Of a DNA stretch of 64,000 bases, positions 49,039 to 56,632 are shown piece by piece. Source of the stretch: Sinosporangium siamense (GTDB lineage Bacteria > Actinomycetota > Actinomycetes > Streptosporangiales > Streptosporangiaceae). Below the pieces are notes generated by a model. The model ran no database searches, was not told where the DNA came from, and was given only the letters and a program-made list of their open reading frames with translations. The position numbers were made by a program, and so were the translations under genes. Position 1 is the first letter of the stretch. Each line of letters opens with the position of its first letter. The stretch covers positions 124,001-188,000 of the forward strand of contig NZ_BOOW01000018.1 in NCBI RefSeq assembly GCF_016863435.1, written 5' to 3'.

Positions 49039-49079
49039 ATCGCTCCCCCGCGCCCGCTTCGGCGGTCTGGGGGAGCGAT
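49039..49079. terminator. Bidirectional terminator
   Basis: ATCGCTCCCCC (49039-49049) and GGGGGAGCGAT (49069-49079) form an 11-bp stem between ilvE and the convergent Uma2 gene. Confidence 0.75.
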
Positions 49080-49134
49080 GTCACCGGTCTGGCGGACCTT
49101 CTTGCGGTTCTTGGGGGGCGGTCGGGCTTCGAGG

Positions 49135-49743
49135 TTAGGAGGCGGTGAGTTTGGCGGTGTCGAGTGTGACCTCCCATGGGGAGGGGAGTTCGAGGGGTTT
49201 GCCCAGTGCTTCGGTCGTCTCCTGTTCGTAGCCCGACTCGGTGGGGTGGCTGAGGAGCCTGGCCACCTGCTCGAAGGGGTCGATCACCAGGTAGAGCGGG
49301 ACATGTCCTTTGGCGTAGTTGCGCGCTTTGATCTCGTGGTCGTCTTTGGCGCTGCTGGGGGAGACGACCTCGACGACCAGGAGGGTGTCGTCGCTGTGGA
49401 CGTGCTCGGCGTCCCACATCTGCGGGGAGGAGCGCGTGATGGTGATGTCGGGCCGATAGCGGTCTTCGTGAAGGCCGAGGAAAACCTTGAGGTCGAAGGC
49501 GGCCACCCAATCTTGTTCCGTGAGGAAAGGAATGAGCTGGAGCAGTAGCCGATAAACGATGGTGGCGTGGTTGAAGGTGGGCAACTCCCTCACCACGATT
49601 CTGCCGTCGATGATCTCGACGCGTCGGTCCGACCAGAGCTCACAGGTCTGCCGGTAGCGCGCGTGTAGATCGTCGTGGCCCGCGTGAATGTCTCGGTTGG
49701 TGCCCATGTGTGCCGCCCCAGCCCGCTCGAGAACCTTTGACAT
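49135..49743 (-). CDS. Uma2-family PD-(D/E)XK nuclease-like protein (copy 1)
   Basis: 202 residues from the ATG at 49743, which has GGGAGGGG upstream. Uma2/DUF820 pattern: VEIIDGRIVV, catalytic Asp in DRYRPDITI, and the E-x-K part in LLVVEVVSPSSAKDDHEIKA. These restriction-nuclease-fold proteins are numerous in actinomycetes and cyanobacteria and poorly characterised. A paralogue lies directly upstream. Bases 49744-50079 between them hold only the promoter region and no other recognisable gene. Confidence 0.88.
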   Translation of the reverse strand: MSKVLERAGAAHMGTNRDIHAGHDDLHARYRQTCELWSDRRVEIIDGRIVVRELPTFNHATIVYRLLLQLIPFLTEQDWVAAFDLKVFLGLHEDRYRPDITITRSSPQMWDAEHVHSDDTLLVVEVVSPSSAKDDHEIKARNYAKGHVPLYLVIDPFEQVARLLSHPTESGYEQETTEALGKPLELPSPWEVTLDTAKLTAS

Positions 49744-49840
49744 GCCCACATCATCCCCTCCCACGATGGTAACGCAACGCGATTTCTCGCAACTCAAGGT
49801 AGCGAGTCGATCTCTCCGTGGTCCTGCGCTTGGCGAAATA

Positions 49841-49857
49841 TTCGCTAACACTTTCGA
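49841..49857 (-). promoter_or_regulatory. Shared promoter element of the Uma2 pair (copy 1)
   Basis: TTCGCTAACACTTTCGA at 49841-49857 matches TTCGCTAATTCTTTCGA at 50776-50792 at 15 of 17 positions. Both lie about 100 bases upstream of a Uma2 start on the minus strand, which points to duplication with the promoter and probable co-regulation. Confidence 0.55.
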
Positions 49858-50079
49858 GCCGTGTGTACGGCTGTGGGGGCGGTGTGTGGCATGAGCTGTC
49901 GTGGTGTGGGGGAATTCGAAGGGGCGCGTGCGTGAGGGGTGTCCGATTTCTGGACCCGCAGCTGAGCGCCGCCCCCGTATGGACGCCGCGTCTGGGGGTG
50001 CAGGCGAAGTGTCCCGGTGGCGCGGGCAGGGGCGGGCGTCTTGGAGGGGTGCCGAGGGGGCGGGCTCGGAGTGCCGGGG

Positions 50080-50676
50080 TCAGGAGGTGATGAGTTTGGC
50101 GGTGTCGATTGTGGTTTTCCAGGGGGTGGGGAGGTCAAGGGGGTGGCCTAGGTCGATCTTGACCTCGTGGGTGTATCCGGTGCCGGACGGGCGGCTGAGC
50201 AGTCTGGCCTGTCGTGGCAGTGGATGGATGAGCAGGCAGAGGGGGATCCCTGCGATCGAGTAGGTCTGTGGTTTCACCGTGTGATCGGTTTCCCGGCTGC
50301 TTGGGGACACGACCTCGACCGCCAGAAGGATCTCTTCGGCGTGGACGTGGTTGGCGTCCCACAGGGAGGCGTTCTCCGGGATCGCGATGAGGTCCGGCTC
50401 GTAGCGGTCGAGTTGGGCGGCGAAGAAGATCTTGCTCTCCGAGAGGAGCTCCCAGCCCTCCTCCTCCGCCCTTCCGGCCAGCTGCCGTTGGAGCCGATAG
50501 ACGATGCGGTTGTGGTCGATGCTGGGCACGGGGTTCGTCACGACCCGGCCGTCGATGATTTCAACGCGCTGTTTCTCGTGTTGTGCGCAGAGCGCGAGGT
50601 AGGTGTCCAGAGGCTCGGCGGTGGCCGTCGAGCGCGAGCGGTCTGCCGCCTCTTGTGTGTCCACGAGCAGGTCCAT
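50080..50676 (-). CDS. Uma2-family PD-(D/E)XK nuclease-like protein (copy 2)
   Basis: 198 residues from the ATG at 50676. VEIIDGRVVTNPVPSIDHN, DRYEPDLIAIPE and LLAVEVVSPSSRETDHTVK match copy 1 and the Uma2 fold, with the same C-terminal ending type (TIDTAKLITS against TLDTAKLTAS). The Lys of the E-x-K motif is present. The two are clear tandem paralogues, moderately diverged. Confidence 0.87.
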   Translation of the reverse strand: MDLLVDTQEAADRSRSTATAEPLDTYLALCAQHEKQRVEIIDGRVVTNPVPSIDHNRIVYRLQRQLAGRAEEEGWELLSESKIFFAAQLDRYEPDLIAIPENASLWDANHVHAEEILLAVEVVSPSSRETDHTVKPQTYSIAGIPLCLLIHPLPRQARLLSRPSGTGYTHEVKIDLGHPLDLPTPWKTTIDTAKLITS

Positions 50677-50779
50677 GCCCGCATCCTCCCCCTCCCATAG
50701 GCCGACGCAAAGTGTTTTCGTCGCCACCCAGAGTAGCCAGGCCAGGCGTTCGGTGTCTGGGGATCTACCTGAGCTTTCG

Positions 50780-51442
50780 CTAATTCTTTCGAATCAAGGT
50801 GAGGCCGTCGGCGATCGGCAGGATGACCGAGGTGACGCGGTCGTCGTGGAGGACCATGTCGTTGAACTCGCGCATGAGGATGGTGGCCTCGTCGCCGGCG
50901 TGGGGGTCGGCGACGAGGCCGCTCCACAGGGTGTTGTCGGCCAGGATGAGGCCGCCGGAGGCCAGGTGGGGCATGACGAGGTGGTAATACCGCTGATAGT
51001 TGGACTTGTCCGCGTCAATGAAGACGAGGTCTAGGGCGGGTTCCTCGGGGAGGTTTTTGAGGGTTTCGGCGGCGGGGCCGAGGCGGAGATCGATGAGGTG
51101 GGAAAGGCCGGCCTTGTCCCAGAAGTGGCGGGCGATCGTGGTCCACTCCTCGCTTATGTCGTGGCACAGGAGCCGGCCGCCGGGGGCGAGGCCGCGGGCC
51201 AGGCAGATGGCTGAATAGCCGGTGAAGGTGCCGATCTCGACGGCGGTCCTGGCGCGACTGAGCTGGGTGATCATCGTCAGGAAGCGGCCCTCGTCGGGCG
51301 TGATCTGCATGCCGGCCCGCTCTCCGGTGAGCTCGCGGGTGGCGACGCGGAGCTCTTCGAGCAGGTCGTCAGGCTGGGTGGTGTGGGCGAGCACATATTG
51401 TCCGACCATGGGATCGAGGTAGGTCGTCTTCATGTCGGTCAT
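50780..51442 (-). CDS. Class I SAM O-methyltransferase (CCoAOMT-like)
   Basis: 220 residues from the ATG at 51442. SAM-binding motif TAVEIGTFTGYSAICLARGL, metal-dependent acidic motif LVFIDADKSNYQRYY and LILADNTLWSG identify a cation-dependent catechol/caffeoyl-CoA-type O-methyltransferase. It methylates a hydroxyl of a small aromatic or sugar-like substrate; the substrate is unknown. Its 3' end overlaps the promoter element of Uma2 copy 2. Confidence 0.9.
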   Translation of the reverse strand: MTDMKTTYLDPMVGQYVLAHTTQPDDLLEELRVATRELTGERAGMQITPDEGRFLTMITQLSRARTAVEIGTFTGYSAICLARGLAPGGRLLCHDISEEWTTIARHFWDKAGLSHLIDLRLGPAAETLKNLPEEPALDLVFIDADKSNYQRYYHLVMPHLASGGLILADNTLWSGLVADPHAGDEATILMREFNDMVLHDDRVTSVILPIADGLTLIRKN

Positions 51443-51555
51443 TGTTGCCCCGACCTGCCCCCGGCTATCGGCGACACTTCGTCGTCTCACCTGGCATCTC
51501 GGATCCTGAGATCAATGTGCCAGATGTTGACGGGCTGTGGCACACTGCAAAGACC

Positions 51556-51600
51556 ATGAACGCTGCTCTGCTCATTATTGGCAGGCGCGCCGGCACGTAA
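51556..51600 (+). CDS. cimA leader peptide (14 residues, Leu-Leu-Ile-Ile)
   Basis: ATG at 51556, TAA at 51598; product MNAALLIIGRRAGT. The Leu-Leu-Ile-Ile run fits sensing of leucine and isoleucine supply. No Shine-Dalgarno sequence precedes it. Its last codons form one arm of the hairpin at 51585-51619. Confidence 0.85.
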   Translation: MNAALLIIGRRAGT

Positions 51601-51648
51601 AAGGACATCGCCGGCGCGCAGACCTCTCACGTCCGTGAGGGGTTTTTT
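51585..51648 (+). terminator. cimA attenuator
   Basis: GCGCGCCGGC (51585-51594) pairs with GCCGGCGCGC (51610-51619) as a perfect 10-bp stem overlapping the leader peptide end. A terminator follows at once: CCTCTCAC (51623-51630) / GTGAGGGG (51635-51642) and six T (51643-51648). The layout copies that upstream of ilvB. Confidence 0.87.
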
Positions 51649-51752
51649 GCTTTCCCGGGGCAGCGCTTCCGCCCAGAGCAGTGTTTCCCAGGGACAAGAC
51701 CGATCCCAGTGCACGCGGCTGATATGAAGATCCGCGAAGGAGACCTAAACCG

Positions 51753-53330
51753 ATGGCCGACGACAGATTCCACATGTACGACACCACCCTGCGCGACGGC
51801 GCGCAGCAGGAGGGCCTCAACCTCACGGTGGCCGACAAGCTCGCCATCGCGCGGCTGATGGACAGTCTGGGCGTCGGTTTCATCGAGGGGGGCTGGCCGG
51901 GCGCCAACCCCAAGGACACGGAGTTCTTCAGGCGGGCTCAGACCGAGCTTGACCTGAAGCACGCGCAGCTCGCCGCGTTCGGCGCGACCCGCCGGGCAGG
52001 TGTAAAGGCAGCCGACGACCCACTGGTGGCCGCGCTGCGCGAATCCGGCGCGCCGGTCGTGACTCTTGTCGCCAAGAGCCACGACCGGCACGTGGAGCTG
52101 GCCCTCCGCACGACTCTCCAGGAGAACCTCGCGATGATCCGCGATACGGTTTCTCACCTTCGTGCGGAGGGACAGCGGGTCTTCCTCGACGCCGAGCACT
52201 TCTTCGACGGCTACAAGTGCAACCCAGATTACGCGCTTGAGGTGGTTCGCACAGCCGCCGACGCCGGAGCGGACGTGGTGGTGTTGTGCGACACCAACGG
52301 CGGCATGCTCCCCGACGAGCTCGGTGAGATCGTGCGGGCCACCGCGGCCACCGGGGCGCGGCTCGGCATCCACTGCCACGACGACACCGGCTGCGCCGTG
52401 GCCAACTCGATGGCGGCGGTGAAGGCGGGCGCGACGCATGTGCAGGGGTGCGCCAACAACTACGGCGAGCGCGCCGGCAACGCCAACCTGTTCACGGTGC
52501 TCGCCAACCTCCAGCTCAAGTGGGGATATGATCTCGTGCCGCCCGCCGCTCTGGCGGACATGACGCGCATCGCCCACGCCATCAGCGAGATCACCAACGT
52601 CACGCCCAACTCCCACGCGCCCTACACCGGCGTGTCGGCCTTCGCGCACAAGGCCGGGCTGCACGCCTCGGCCATCAAGGTCGACCCCAACCTCTATCAG
52701 CACATCGACCCGGCCCTCGTCGGCAACGACATGCGCATGCTGGTCTCCGACATGGCGGGCCGCGCCTCGGTCGAGCTCAAGGGCCGCGAGCTCGGCTATG
52801 AGCTCACCCCAGGCCAGTCGCGCGAGCTGGTCGACCAGGTCAAGGGCCTTGAGTCCAAGGGTTACACCTTCGAGGCCGCCGACGCCTCCTTCGAGCTTCT
52901 GCTCCGCGACACGGTCAACGGCGAGCGCAGGCGGCACTTCTCGGTGGAGTCCTGGCGTGTCATCGTCGAGCGCCGCCCCGACGGCGAGGTGGTCGGCGAG
53001 GCCACGGTCAAGCTGCACGCCAAGGGCGAGCGCATCGTCGCCACCGGCGAGGGCAACGGCCCCGTCAACGCCCTCGACCGCGCCGTGCGCAGCGCGCTGG
53101 AGCAGCTCTACCCGGAGCTCGCCGGCGTCGAGCTGATCGACTACAAGGTGCGCATCCTGGAGGGCTCGCACGGCACCGAGGCCATCACCCGCGTGCTGAT
53201 CACCTCGAGCGACTCCGAGGGCGAGTGGGCGACCGTGGGCGTCGACGAGAACATCATCGAGGCCTCCTGGCAGGCCCTTGAGCAGGCCGTCACCTACGGC
53301 CTCCTGCGCGCCGGCCACGACCTGACCTGA
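51753..53330 (+). CDS. cimA: (R)-Citramalate synthase
   Basis: 525 residues. DRE-TIM metallolyase of the LeuA/CimA family: YDTTLRDGAQQEGLNLTVAD (catalytic Arg-Asp), GIHCHDDTGCAVANSMAAV (metal His residues) and GCANNYGERAGNANL. The C-terminal LeuA dimer domain (about 360-520) binds the feedback inhibitor. The long form with an acid-rich linker (VRILEGSHGTEAITRVLI) is the CimA type rather than LeuA. It condenses pyruvate with acetyl-CoA to citramalate, a threonine-independent entry to isoleucine. AAGGAGA precedes the ATG. Regulated by the upstream Leu/Ile leader peptide. Confidence 0.93.
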   Translation: MADDRFHMYDTTLRDGAQQEGLNLTVADKLAIARLMDSLGVGFIEGGWPGANPKDTEFFRRAQTELDLKHAQLAAFGATRRAGVKAADDPLVAALRESGAPVVTLVAKSHDRHVELALRTTLQENLAMIRDTVSHLRAEGQRVFLDAEHFFDGYKCNPDYALEVVRTAADAGADVVVLCDTNGGMLPDELGEIVRATAATGARLGIHCHDDTGCAVANSMAAVKAGATHVQGCANNYGERAGNANLFTVLANLQLKWGYDLVPPAALADMTRIAHAISEITNVTPNSHAPYTGVSAFAHKAGLHASAIKVDPNLYQHIDPALVGNDMRMLVSDMAGRASVELKGRELGYELTPGQSRELVDQVKGLESKGYTFEAADASFELLLRDTVNGERRRHFSVESWRVIVERRPDGEVVGEATVKLHAKGERIVATGEGNGPVNALDRAVRSALEQLYPELAGVELIDYKVRILEGSHGTEAITRVLITSSDSEGEWATVGVDENIIEASWQALEQAVTYGLLRAGHDLT

Positions 53331-53348
53331 CAACCCCGACGTCCGCCA

Positions 53349-53473
53349 CGGCACGGGTCCGCGACACGTTCGCCAGGCCCGTGCCGTACTTTCGCCGTGC
53401 CTTCCGCGCCGGCCGCGATCCGGCGTCTCGTACGGCACGAGCCCGCGACACGTTCAGCGGGCCCATGCCGTAC
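53349..53473. repeat. Two copies of a GTACGGCAC hairpin element
   Basis: Segments 53349-53389 and 53433-53473 are about 85% alike: CGGCACG(G/A)G(T/C)CCGCGACACGTTC ending in GTGCCGTAC or ATGCCGTAC. Each can fold as a hairpin and both lie between the cimA stop and the convergent methyltransferase. They belong to the same GTACGGCAC family seen at 36404-36456 and 61590-61625. Confidence 0.7.
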
Positions 53474-53506
53474 CTCCACCACCTCTCCCGCGCAGGCCCC
53501 ATGTGC

Positions 53507-54268
53507 TCATGCTCTGGTGATGAGCTGCTCTCCGGGGGTGATCTCCACAATGAGATCAGGTGCCACCCTGCTGAGGGCCTGCCGCTCGACCTGGTTGAGG
53601 CGCTGCCCGCGCAACGGCATGAAATGGGCCTCGTCGACGGCCCGGCCTACAGCCCGGCCCTTGTTCACGTCGAGGACCATCAGTGCCCCGTGATTGTGCT
53701 CGCCGGTGTAGGGCGCGACGATGCGGCCGCCGTCTTTGCACTGCTCAACCCAGGGGTAGGGAATGGTGTGCGCCGCCGCTGTGGCGATCACGCGGTCGAA
53801 GGGGGCATGCCCGGGAGCGCCCAATTCGCCGTCCCCCACGACGACGGTGACCTTGTCGGCGAACCCCGCGCGGTTGAGAGACCGTCGCGCGGCCTCGGCC
53901 AGCCCGGCATCGATCTCGACGCTGACCACGATCGAGCCCATGGCGGCGAGCGCGGCGGCGTTGTAGCCGGTGCCGGTGCCGATCTCCAGGACAGTCATGC
54001 GGGGAGCCAGGTTGAGGGCGTCGAACATGCGCTCCATGAGCCAGAGGGCTGTGGACGAGGAGGTGGGGAAGACGTTGCCCCATTTGCCAAGCTCACCGTC
54101 ATCCACTTGGGTGATCACCGGGTCGTCGGATGCCACAAGCCGCTCCCACTCGGCGGGGTTTTGCGTCCGATCAAGGGGCTCAAGCTGGCGGCCCCTGCCC
54201 GGGGAACGCCAAATGACGTCGGGAATGAAGAGGCGACGGTCTACGGCACTTCGCCAGTCCCGTTGCAT
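53507..54268 (-). CDS. PIMT-like SAM methyltransferase
   Basis: 253 residues from the ATG at 54268; a TTG at 54277, four bases after GGAGG, is an alternative start. MTVLEIGTGTGYNAAALAAM (SAM motif I), VVSVEIDAGLAEAAR and VTVVVGDGELGAP place it with protein-L-isoaspartate O-methyltransferases, but the N-terminal part (NVFPTSSSTALWLMERM) differs from the repair enzyme. Such variants modify peptides or proteins at Asp/isoAsp in several RiPP and other pathways. Its start lies inside the end of a 42-residue gene upstream, so the two are translationally coupled. Confidence 0.8.
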   Translation of the reverse strand: MQRDWRSAVDRRLFIPDVIWRSPGRGRQLEPLDRTQNPAEWERLVASDDPVITQVDDGELGKWGNVFPTSSSTALWLMERMFDALNLAPRMTVLEIGTGTGYNAAALAAMGSIVVSVEIDAGLAEAARRSLNRAGFADKVTVVVGDGELGAPGHAPFDRVIATAAAHTIPYPWVEQCKDGGRIVAPYTGEHNHGALMVLDVNKGRAVGRAVDEAHFMPLRGQRLNQVERQALSRVAPDLIVEITPGEQLITRA

Positions 54269-54369
54269 AGGCGGCAATCGACCTCCTCTATGACTCCGTC
54301 ATAGCACTGCTCCGCCTTGCCTGTGCCGTTGCATGCCGAGCAGGGTGTCTTCTTCTCGTGCTTGCCCAT
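54241..54369 (-). CDS. 42-residue twin-CxxC zinc-knuckle mini-protein
   Basis: ATG at 54369 with GGAGG five bases upstream, TAG at 54241. The product starts MGKHEKKTPCSACNGTGK and ends VDCRLCNGTGEVP: two CxxCNGTG knuckles separated by 18 residues, the spacing of a DnaJ-type zinc finger (CxxCxGxG). It overlaps the methyltransferase start by about 28 bases. It could be a zinc-binding partner that recruits or is modified by the methyltransferase, or a RiPP-like substrate. Function unknown. Confidence 0.7.
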   Translation of the reverse strand: MGKHEKKTPCSACNGTGKAEQCYDGVIEEVDCRLCNGTGEVP

Positions 54370-54388
54370 AGGTGCCTCCGCACACAAA

Positions 54389-54402
54389 TGAGTAATCACT
54401 CA
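54389..54402 (-). promoter_or_regulatory. TGAGT-N4-ACTCA palindrome
   Basis: TGAGT (54389-54393) and ACTCA (54398-54402), 20 bases upstream of the mini-protein start, in its likely promoter. Confidence 0.35.
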
Positions 54403-54452
54403 GTCGCATAGCGTAGAAAGCTGGGCTGCTGTGTGGCTATAGCTTGTGAGGG

Positions 54453-56135
54453 CTACGAGAGGTTGGCGCCGTTCGTGCGGAAGTTTGTGCTGCCGTCGGC
54501 GGTCTGGACGGTGACCCGGCCGCCGGAGCAGGTGACGGAGGGTTTGTCCGTGCCGGGCACGACGATGGTCAGGAGGGCCGGGGCGGCGGGGGAGACGATC
54601 GCCGGGGCGGCGGTTTTCTCCATGTAGGTCGGGGAGACCCAGCCCTGGAAGGGGTTGCTCTGGCCGCGGGCCACCGTCTGGCCGCCGACGGGCTTGCACG
54701 CCGGCATGGCGAGCTGCACGAGGCTGGTCTTCCAGTCCTTGTCTCCGAGGACGACGTGGCCGCCCGAGTTGAAGACGACCTTCAGGTCGGCGGGGAAGTG
54801 CCACAGGTTGCGCAGGTGGGCGCCCGAGCCCGCGGTGTCGAGGACCGCCATGAGGTCGTCGCCGTGGTTGACGAGCACGGACCGGGTACGGCTCACGCCG
54901 TACGCCTTGTCGCTGAAGCGGTAGGACTGGCGGCCGTCGCCGGGGTTGGCCTTCTGGAGTGCGGTAGGCGTGGAGGGGCGCAGAGAGCGGCCCACGATGG
55001 TGGGCACGTTGTGGGCCTCGGGGGAGAGGGTCCAGTAGCGGTAGGGATTGTTCTCGTAGGAGTGGAATCCTACGTCTACCAGCACGTCACGGCCTTGAGC
55101 GTAGTAGGTGACGCCCATGTGGTCCTCGTGCCCGTGGTACTTCATGCCGGGGCCGAAGCGGATCGAGTAGAAGGCCGAGGAGGGTTTATCCCAGTTGGTG
55201 CGGCCGTAGACATAACCCGAGGAGCTGAAGATCTTCACCCGCTGCTTGGGGATGGTGAAGCCGCTGGGGCGGACGTCGGCGGAGCCGTCGCCGATGGGAA
55301 CCATGAAGCCGTTGGGCTGGGTGGAGTGGGTGATATATCCCTCCAGGCCCTTCCACCTGCGCTCGATGCGGGAAGGCACCTTGATGCCGCAGCTCTTCAT
55401 GTTCTCCATGGCCACGCTGAGCCTCTGGTGCACATAGAGGCCGTAACGCGGAGCCTGTTCGCGGAGGGCGCCCTGAGGGTCGACGTCGAGTTCGACGGTC
55501 TCGATCAGGCGGCGGATCGCGAGGTCCGACCATTTGTCGCGCTTGTAACGGCAGCCGATGCCGAGCAGGGCGATGTCCTGGTCGATGCCGTGGTTGTGGC
55601 CCTTCTCATAGAGCTTGGGGTTGGACAACATCACGGCGTGTTCGGCGAGGCTGGTGCGGAGCCAGGAGTCGCCGACGTGTTTGCTCAGGCAGACGAGCGC
55701 GGGGGCGCGGAGGGCGATCGGGTGTTCGGCCCAGGCCTGGGGGCTGATGCCCGCCTTGCCGCGAGGGTTGTCCCGCACCCAGTCGTAGGCGATCTCCTTG
55801 GCCCGCGCGAGGTAGCTCTTCTCACCGCTCACCTCGTAGTCGGCGACCAGCCGGCCCATCCACCGCAGGGAATGGAAGACCATCTCCCAGGAGCGGTTCT
55901 TATACGGACTCGACTTCCAGTCGACGTCCTTGCCCACCTTGACGACGGGCAGTCCGACGAAGGAGAGCTCACCCTTCATGACCTCGGCGGAAGTCGGGGT
56001 GGCGGGCAGCCAGTCGCCCTGGCACTCGGCCGTGAGTTTGCCCTGGACGCCCTGCGCCTGGGCCGGGGCGGCGATGCCGAGAAGAGCCGGCGACAGGGCG
56101 AGTGTGAGACCGAGAGCACGTGTGCGGCGACGCAC
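54453..56135 (-). CDS. Secreted heparinase II/III-type polysaccharide lyase-like protein
   Basis: 560 residues with a signal peptide ending near APAQAQG. The N-terminal about 280 residues form an alpha/alpha toroid (WAEHPIALRAPALVCLSKHV, then EKGHNHGIDQDIALLGIG) and the C-terminal half is a beta-sandwich (YHGHEDHMGVTYYAQGRDVL, VDVGFHSYENN). This is the heparinase II/III family, which cleaves uronic-acid polysaccharides such as heparan or alginate. The NHG and HGHEDH stretches contain likely catalytic or metal-binding residues. The natural substrate here is unknown. Standalone gene. Confidence 0.87.
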   Translation of the reverse strand: MRRRTRALGLTLALSPALLGIAAPAQAQGVQGKLTAECQGDWLPATPTSAEVMKGELSFVGLPVVKVGKDVDWKSSPYKNRSWEMVFHSLRWMGRLVADYEVSGEKSYLARAKEIAYDWVRDNPRGKAGISPQAWAEHPIALRAPALVCLSKHVGDSWLRTSLAEHAVMLSNPKLYEKGHNHGIDQDIALLGIGCRYKRDKWSDLAIRRLIETVELDVDPQGALREQAPRYGLYVHQRLSVAMENMKSCGIKVPSRIERRWKGLEGYITHSTQPNGFMVPIGDGSADVRPSGFTIPKQRVKIFSSSGYVYGRTNWDKPSSAFYSIRFGPGMKYHGHEDHMGVTYYAQGRDVLVDVGFHSYENNPYRYWTLSPEAHNVPTIVGRSLRPSTPTALQKANPGDGRQSYRFSDKAYGVSRTRSVLVNHGDDLMAVLDTAGSGAHLRNLWHFPADLKVVFNSGGHVVLGDKDWKTSLVQLAMPACKPVGGQTVARGQSNPFQGWVSPTYMEKTAAPAIVSPAAPALLTIVVPGTDKPSVTCSGGRVTVQTADGSTNFRTNGANLS

Positions 56136-56148
56136 GATGAGTCCTTCC

Positions 56149-56212
56149 AGAGCATTCCAAACGGCGGAATGCTCTCGAAGTCACAGTGACATGGTCAAGT
56201 CACATCAGTCAC
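56149..56212 (-). promoter_or_regulatory. Repeats in the promoter region of the lyase gene
   Basis: AGAGCATTCC (56149-56158) and GGAATGCTCT (56166-56175) are a perfect 10-bp inverted repeat 14 bases upstream of the start. Next come GTCACAGTGAC (56180-56190) and two further GTCAC copies (56199 and 56208). They look like operator sites. Confidence 0.5.
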
Positions 56213-56228
56213 TGCAGCAACATCGTTA

Positions 56229-56606
56229 TCAGGCCTGTTTCGGGCCGGTGCTCTCCACGACCTCGAAGGACCAGATCTCCGACGACGTCGCAGCTGCGCC
56301 GCCTTGACCGTGTCCGTGCCCCTGCCCTTGGGCGCCGTGCCCGTGCCCTGCGGCTCCCGCAGCGGCCGCGGCCTGGGCGTGGCCGGCCTGGAATGCGGCG
56401 CTGCTCTGCCAGCGCTCGAAGTCCTCCTCGCTGCGCCAGCGGGTGTAGACCATGTAGCGGTCGGTGCCCTCCATCGGCCGCAGCAGCTCAAACCACTCGA
56501 AGCCATCCGCGGACTCGACCATCCCGGCACGCCCGGCGAATCTCCGCTCAAGCTCCTCACGCATCGCAGGAGGCACCGTCAGCACATTGATCTTCACGAC
56601 AGCCAT
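56229..56606 (-). CDS. IsdG/HmoA-like antibiotic-biosynthesis-monooxygenase fold protein with His-Gly insert
   Basis: 125 residues. KINVLTVPP at the N terminus, then FEWFELLRPMEG and FERWQSSAAFQAGHAQA. The Asn, Trp and His in these positions match the Asn-Trp-His triad of IsdG-type heme-degrading monooxygenases. Between the His and the final strand (SSEIWSFEVVE) is a low-complexity insert GHGHGAQGQGHGHGQGG, not usual in the family. Heme degradation or heme/metal handling is the likely role; activity is inferred. Confidence 0.75.
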   Translation of the reverse strand: MAVVKINVLTVPPAMREELERRFAGRAGMVESADGFEWFELLRPMEGTDRYMVYTRWRSEEDFERWQSSAAFQAGHAQAAAAAGAAGHGHGAQGQGHGHGQGGAAATSSEIWSFEVVESTGPKQA

Positions 56607-56632
56607 GAGGGGGATTCTGTCACAGCGACCCG

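Noticed and set aside
51527-51546. TTGACG and CACACT as promoter of the cimA leader
   Set aside because: The two hexamers are only eight bases apart, too close for one promoter, so the start point was left open.
51627-53438. 603-codon open frame on the minus strand
   Set aside because: Antisense shadow of cimA; the sense product has all catalytic motifs.
53507-54369. Lanthipeptide or graspetide cluster
   Set aside because: No LanB/LanC-like, ATP-grasp or radical-SAM enzyme is present; the peptide-modification idea is kept only as a possibility for the methyltransferase pair.
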